64,000 nt of DNA, taken from positions 1 to 64,000 of the forward strand of contig JAUNUQ010000013.1 of assembly GCA_030538075.1 (NCBI GenBank). The letters run 5' to 3'. This stretch comes from Tissierellia bacterium (GTDB lineage Bacteria; Bacillota; Clostridia; Tissierellales; Peptoniphilaceae). Below, piece by piece: positions 62,401-64,000 of this stretch. The position numbers and the translations under genes are program-made. Position 1 is the stretch's first letter; every line of letters starts with the position of its first letter. The notes below the pieces were generated by a model. It was given only the letters and a program-made list of their open reading frames with translations. It made no database searches and was not told the origin of the DNA.

Positions 62401-63749
62401 AGGAGAATACGGCCTTTGGATACATTAAAAAGTTTTATGAACAGACGGGGGAATATCTGACGCAGGCGCAGACCGAGAAACTAAAGAGGGGGATTGTCGG
62501 AGTAAAGAGGACCACGGGGCAGCATCCCGGTGGCTTGATGATCGTACCTCAGGACAAGGATATTGAGGACTTCACACCGGTGAATTATCCGGCCGATGAT
62601 CCGAAGAACCAGGTGATCACCACGCATTTCACCTATAAGGCCATCGCCGAGAACATCCTCAAGCTCGACCTATTGGGGCATGATGTGCCCTCCATTGCCA
62701 GGCTGTTAACCGACCTGACCGGCGTGGATCTGATGGATGTTCCGATGAACGATCCGGGCTGTATGAGTATATTCAACTCCGTAGACGCCCTGGGTTTTTC
62801 TGACTCGACCTATCGTCAGGACATTGGAACTCTCGGTGTGCCGGAGTTCGGGACGAATTTTGTACGGCAGATGCTCCAGGACACCAAGCCGACCAGCTTT
62901 GGAGAATTGGTGCGGATCTCCGGCTTGTCCCATGGGACCAATGTGTGGCTGAACAACGCCCAGGAGCTGGTTCGGGACAAGGTCGCCACCTTGAAGGAGG
63001 TCATCTGCACGCGAGATGATATTATGACCTTTTTGATCCTGAAAGGCCTGGACAATAAGGAGGCCTTTAAGATCATGGAGACCGTACGGAAGGGGAGGGA
63101 TCTTTCGGATAAGGTGATCGAGTATATGGACGGCTTCGACCTGCCAAGTTGGTATATCGACTCCTGCCAGAAGATCGAATACATGTTCCCCAAGGCCCAT
63201 GCTGTTGCATATTCTCTGATGTCCTATCGGATTGCCTACTACAAGGTCTATTATCCCGAGGCCTTCTATGCCACCTATTTTACGACGAAGCTGGCGGATT
63301 TCCCAGGATCCATCGCCATGGCTGGACCAATGGCGGTGAAGGACGAGATGCAGAGAATCAAGGAGCTGGGAAGGGGCGCCAGTGCAAAGGAGAACTCCGT
63401 ACTGAATGTGCTGGAGGTGGTTGAGGAGATGTACGCCAGAGGGATCCTCATCGCTCCGGTTCGGTTCGAGAACTCCCAAGCGGCCCATTTTTCCCTGGGG
63501 AAACAGGGTATGATCGTACCGCCCTTCTGCGCACTCGATGACGTCTCTGAACAGAACTCGCGCCAGATCTATGAGGAACTGCAAAAGGGCTCTTTTATCT
63601 CCGTGGAGGATTTCACCGCTCGAACGAAGGTGAATCGATCTGCCCTCGAATCTCTAAGGCAGAATGGAGTGCTGGCCCATCTCCACGAAACGAATCAGCT
63701 CGACCTGTTTTCCGCCTTTGGATTGGAGCCAGGAGGCATTGTGCATTAG
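59484..63749 (+). CDS. polC: DNA polymerase III alpha subunit PolC
   Basis: About 1421 residues in the Gram-positive PolC order: an N-terminal domain, an OB domain (TVSGMVFGLDYRPI, about residues 213-226), a PHP domain split by the proofreading exonuclease (VVFDIETTGLS at about 395-405, AHNAEFDISF, HRAEDDAEAT), then polymerase palm and fingers with a four-Cys zinc site (CPKCKHSEF, CPSCG) and PDIDLNF (about 936-942). The PHP motifs are altered (RIH instead of HLH; TDAH where TDHA is usual). The start is ATG 59484; TTG 59478 is possible. It is the main replicative polymerase of low-GC Gram-positives. Confidence 0.97.
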   Translation: MLNHDLFTEFDFLESVEKVEYQEDARKLSLRFKVSRRISKEEHESLHRRLSSLLQETTLVIGYDWGQQELSEEEFLNALLTHFQEQYPMLQSEDCQLRRIPQEDRVILQTPNEMLKKYIESRDIPKEMQNLLYREIGRQIAVEVRSGGSLDRDDFLEKTAEAEKLATVKMAKAQGVTQKPTRKKAAPEQALIGKRITETPIPISSLNEETYMPTVSGMVFGLDYRPIKDGKTIVTFFLSDETGATSCKAFWSKELLDRFQEQISEGTNVILKGKYGYDNFSKGECIVIQSLSKQSTALKSDLEEVKRVELRIHTQMSTLDGFTDITSLYQRAAEYGHDALAITDAHVVQAYPEAMYKSSSTKIKTIYGLDAKILFDGLPILMGAENRELPREYVVFDIETTGLSTYCDKITEIGAVRVVDGEITGRYGRLVNPEMQIDAKIVDLTGITNEMVADQPTIDEILPDFLEFSKGAVFVAHNAEFDISFIQENAYQLGLDFDAPYIDTLYLARGLFPELRNHKLDTLAKHFEIKLLQHHRAEDDAEATAQVMIRLLEELENRGIEVSADLNQIQTDWNPGATRDSNALILVAKQSGLKNLYQMISCSHMDYYNRSPGIPREILRKKREGLLIGSGNLYGELAQAILAHRREEELHTIARNYDFLEVQPPENYDYLLASRENRNALPGRAKLEEWIRKTIAIGRELDIPVVATGDVYYLNPQDAIYREIVRTVQFRQDRRLSSNLYYKTTQEMLQQFQFLPKEVAYEIVVTNSRGIADSIEAVEPIPKGTYPPIIDNAEEDLRSVTYGNAQAIYGAPLPELVEKRLNRELDSIIKNGYAGLYMISRKLVKKSNEDGYLVGSRGSVGSSFVATMAEITEVNPLAPHYVCPKCKHSEFVTDGSYESGIDMPKKDCPSCGTLLNQDGHQIPFEVFLGFDGDKEPDIDLNFAGEYQPYCHKYAEELFGSDKVFRAGTIGTIKENTAFGYIKKFYEQTGEYLTQAQTEKLKRGIVGVKRTTGQHPGGLMIVPQDKDIEDFTPVNYPADDPKNQVITTHFTYKAIAENILKLDLLGHDVPSIARLLTDLTGVDLMDVPMNDPGCMSIFNSVDALGFSDSTYRQDIGTLGVPEFGTNFVRQMLQDTKPTSFGELVRISGLSHGTNVWLNNAQELVRDKVATLKEVICTRDDIMTFLILKGLDNKEAFKIMETVRKGRDLSDKVIEYMDGFDLPSWYIDSCQKIEYMFPKAHAVAYSLMSYRIAYYKVYYPEAFYATYFTTKLADFPGSIAMAGPMAVKDEMQRIKELGRGASAKENSVLNVLEVVEEMYARGILIAPVRFENSQAAHFSLGKQGMIVPPFCALDDVSEQNSRQIYEELQKGSFISVEDFTARTKVNRSALESLRQNGVLAHLHETNQLDLFSAFGLEPGGIVH

Positions 63750-63767
63750 AGGAAATTGTGATATAAT
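63739..63767 (+). promoter_or_regulatory. Candidate rimP(-nusA) operon promoter
   Basis: TTGTGC and a perfect TATAAT are 17 bases apart, the -35 lying within the last codons of polC. Confidence 0.55.
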
Positions 63768-63780
63768 ACACTGAAGCAAG

Positions 63781-63808
63781 GAGTGGGAGAGTCCCACTCT
63801 TTATTCTT
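63781..63808 (+). terminator. Terminator/attenuator hairpin before rimP
   Basis: GAGTGGGA/TCCCACTC with a 3-base loop, followed by TTTATTCTTT. It lies downstream of the candidate promoter at 63739, so it can end polC transcripts and attenuate the rimP operon. Confidence 0.7.
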
Positions 63809-63831
63809 TCCATGGTGAAGGAGGTGAAGGT

Positions 63832-64000
63832 TTGAAAAAATCAGAAATTATTAAGAAAACCCGTGGTCCCATCGAAGACATTTTGGAATCTAAATCCCTT
63901 GAGTTGGTGGATATCGAATTGGCAAAGGACTACGGCAGCATTGTCTTTCGCGTCCTCGCAGATAAAAAGGGAGGACTGACGATGGAGGATTGTCAGGTCG
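63832..64000 (+). CDS. rimP: Ribosome maturation factor RimP, N-terminal part
   Basis: The first 56 codons are visible before the window ends. TTG 63832 follows AAGGAGGTG at a normal distance and opens a frame reading KKSEIIKKTRGPIEDILES, then LELVDIELAKDYGSIVFRV and KKGGLTMEDCQ, the RimP N-terminal alpha/beta domain. RimP assists 30S maturation; it normally begins the rimP-nusA-infB operon after polC, consistent with this position. Confidence 0.9.
   Translation, partial: MKKSEIIKKTRGPIEDILESKSLELVDIELAKDYGSIVFRVLADKKGGLTMEDCQV

Noticed and set aside
62706-63584. 292-codon antisense ORF inside polC
   Set aside because: It is the complement of highly conserved polC coding sequence, has no ribosome-binding site and shows no recognisable domain; long antisense frames are common opposite such genes.
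1-64000. CRISPR arrays, tRNA/rRNA genes, insertion sequences, prophage
   Set aside because: Looked for direct repeat-spacer patterns, cloverleaf-like segments, transposase motifs and phage structural genes; none were seen.

Overview
The window looks like a chromosomal segment of a low-GC Gram-positive anaerobe (Bacillota, probably class Clostridia). Three things support this. The ribosomal and cell-envelope gene order is the usual Firmicute one. PolC, YloU/FakA-type, YlxM and BlaI/M56 families are present. A flavodiiron oxygen-detoxifying protein (FprA) is encoded. I see no rRNA, tRNA, CRISPR array, transposase or phage gene.

The left half (about 1-32.4 kb) is accessory. In order it holds: the 3' end of a membrane protein; fprA and a DMT permease (minus strand); an ABC-2-type transport cassette (3.0-14.7 kb) with an orphan solute-binding-like lipoprotein, a second lipoprotein, two ATPases and two giant fused-dimer permeases; a secreted/membrane protein; a polar amino acid ABC importer (15.7-18.1 kb); a cell-wall-anchored CWB2-3D protein; a DUF1002 protein; a BlaI/M56 sensor-repressor pair (minus strand) facing an FtsX-type ABC transporter (24.3-28.3 kb); degraded small genes; and an ECF sigma/anti-sigma pair (30.5-32.4 kb). 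Many genes here are interrupted. Where both sides of a break are recognisable, the breaks are either single-base shifts, always to the -1 frame and usually at short homopolymers, or in-frame TAA codons.

The right half (32.4-64 kb) is a dense run of intact core genes. rpmB (minus strand) diverges from yloU-fakA-recG-rsmD-coaD plus a coiled-coil gene. tmcAL (minus strand) follows, then ackA and rpmF-plsX-acpP-rnc-(radical SAM)-smc-ftsY. Next come ylxM-ffh-rpsP-KH-rimM-trmD, rpsB-tsf, and pyrH-frr-uppS-cdsA-rseP-ispG-polC, and the window ends inside rimP. These cover translation, tRNA modification, phospholipid and isoprenoid synthesis, signal recognition, chromosome condensation and replication. 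The usual neighbours yceD (DUF177), rplS and dxr are absent from their expected places.

Several regulatory arrangements can be read directly. Two intrinsic terminators (after ackA and ftsY) contain the -35 box, and in one case the whole core promoter, of the next unit. The rpmB and yloU promoters share one palindromic -35 hexamer. A pair of 11-bp-period direct repeats in inverted orientation lies after the amino acid importer. Similar inverted repeats overlap the -10 boxes of both the blaI promoter and the facing ABC-transporter promoter.
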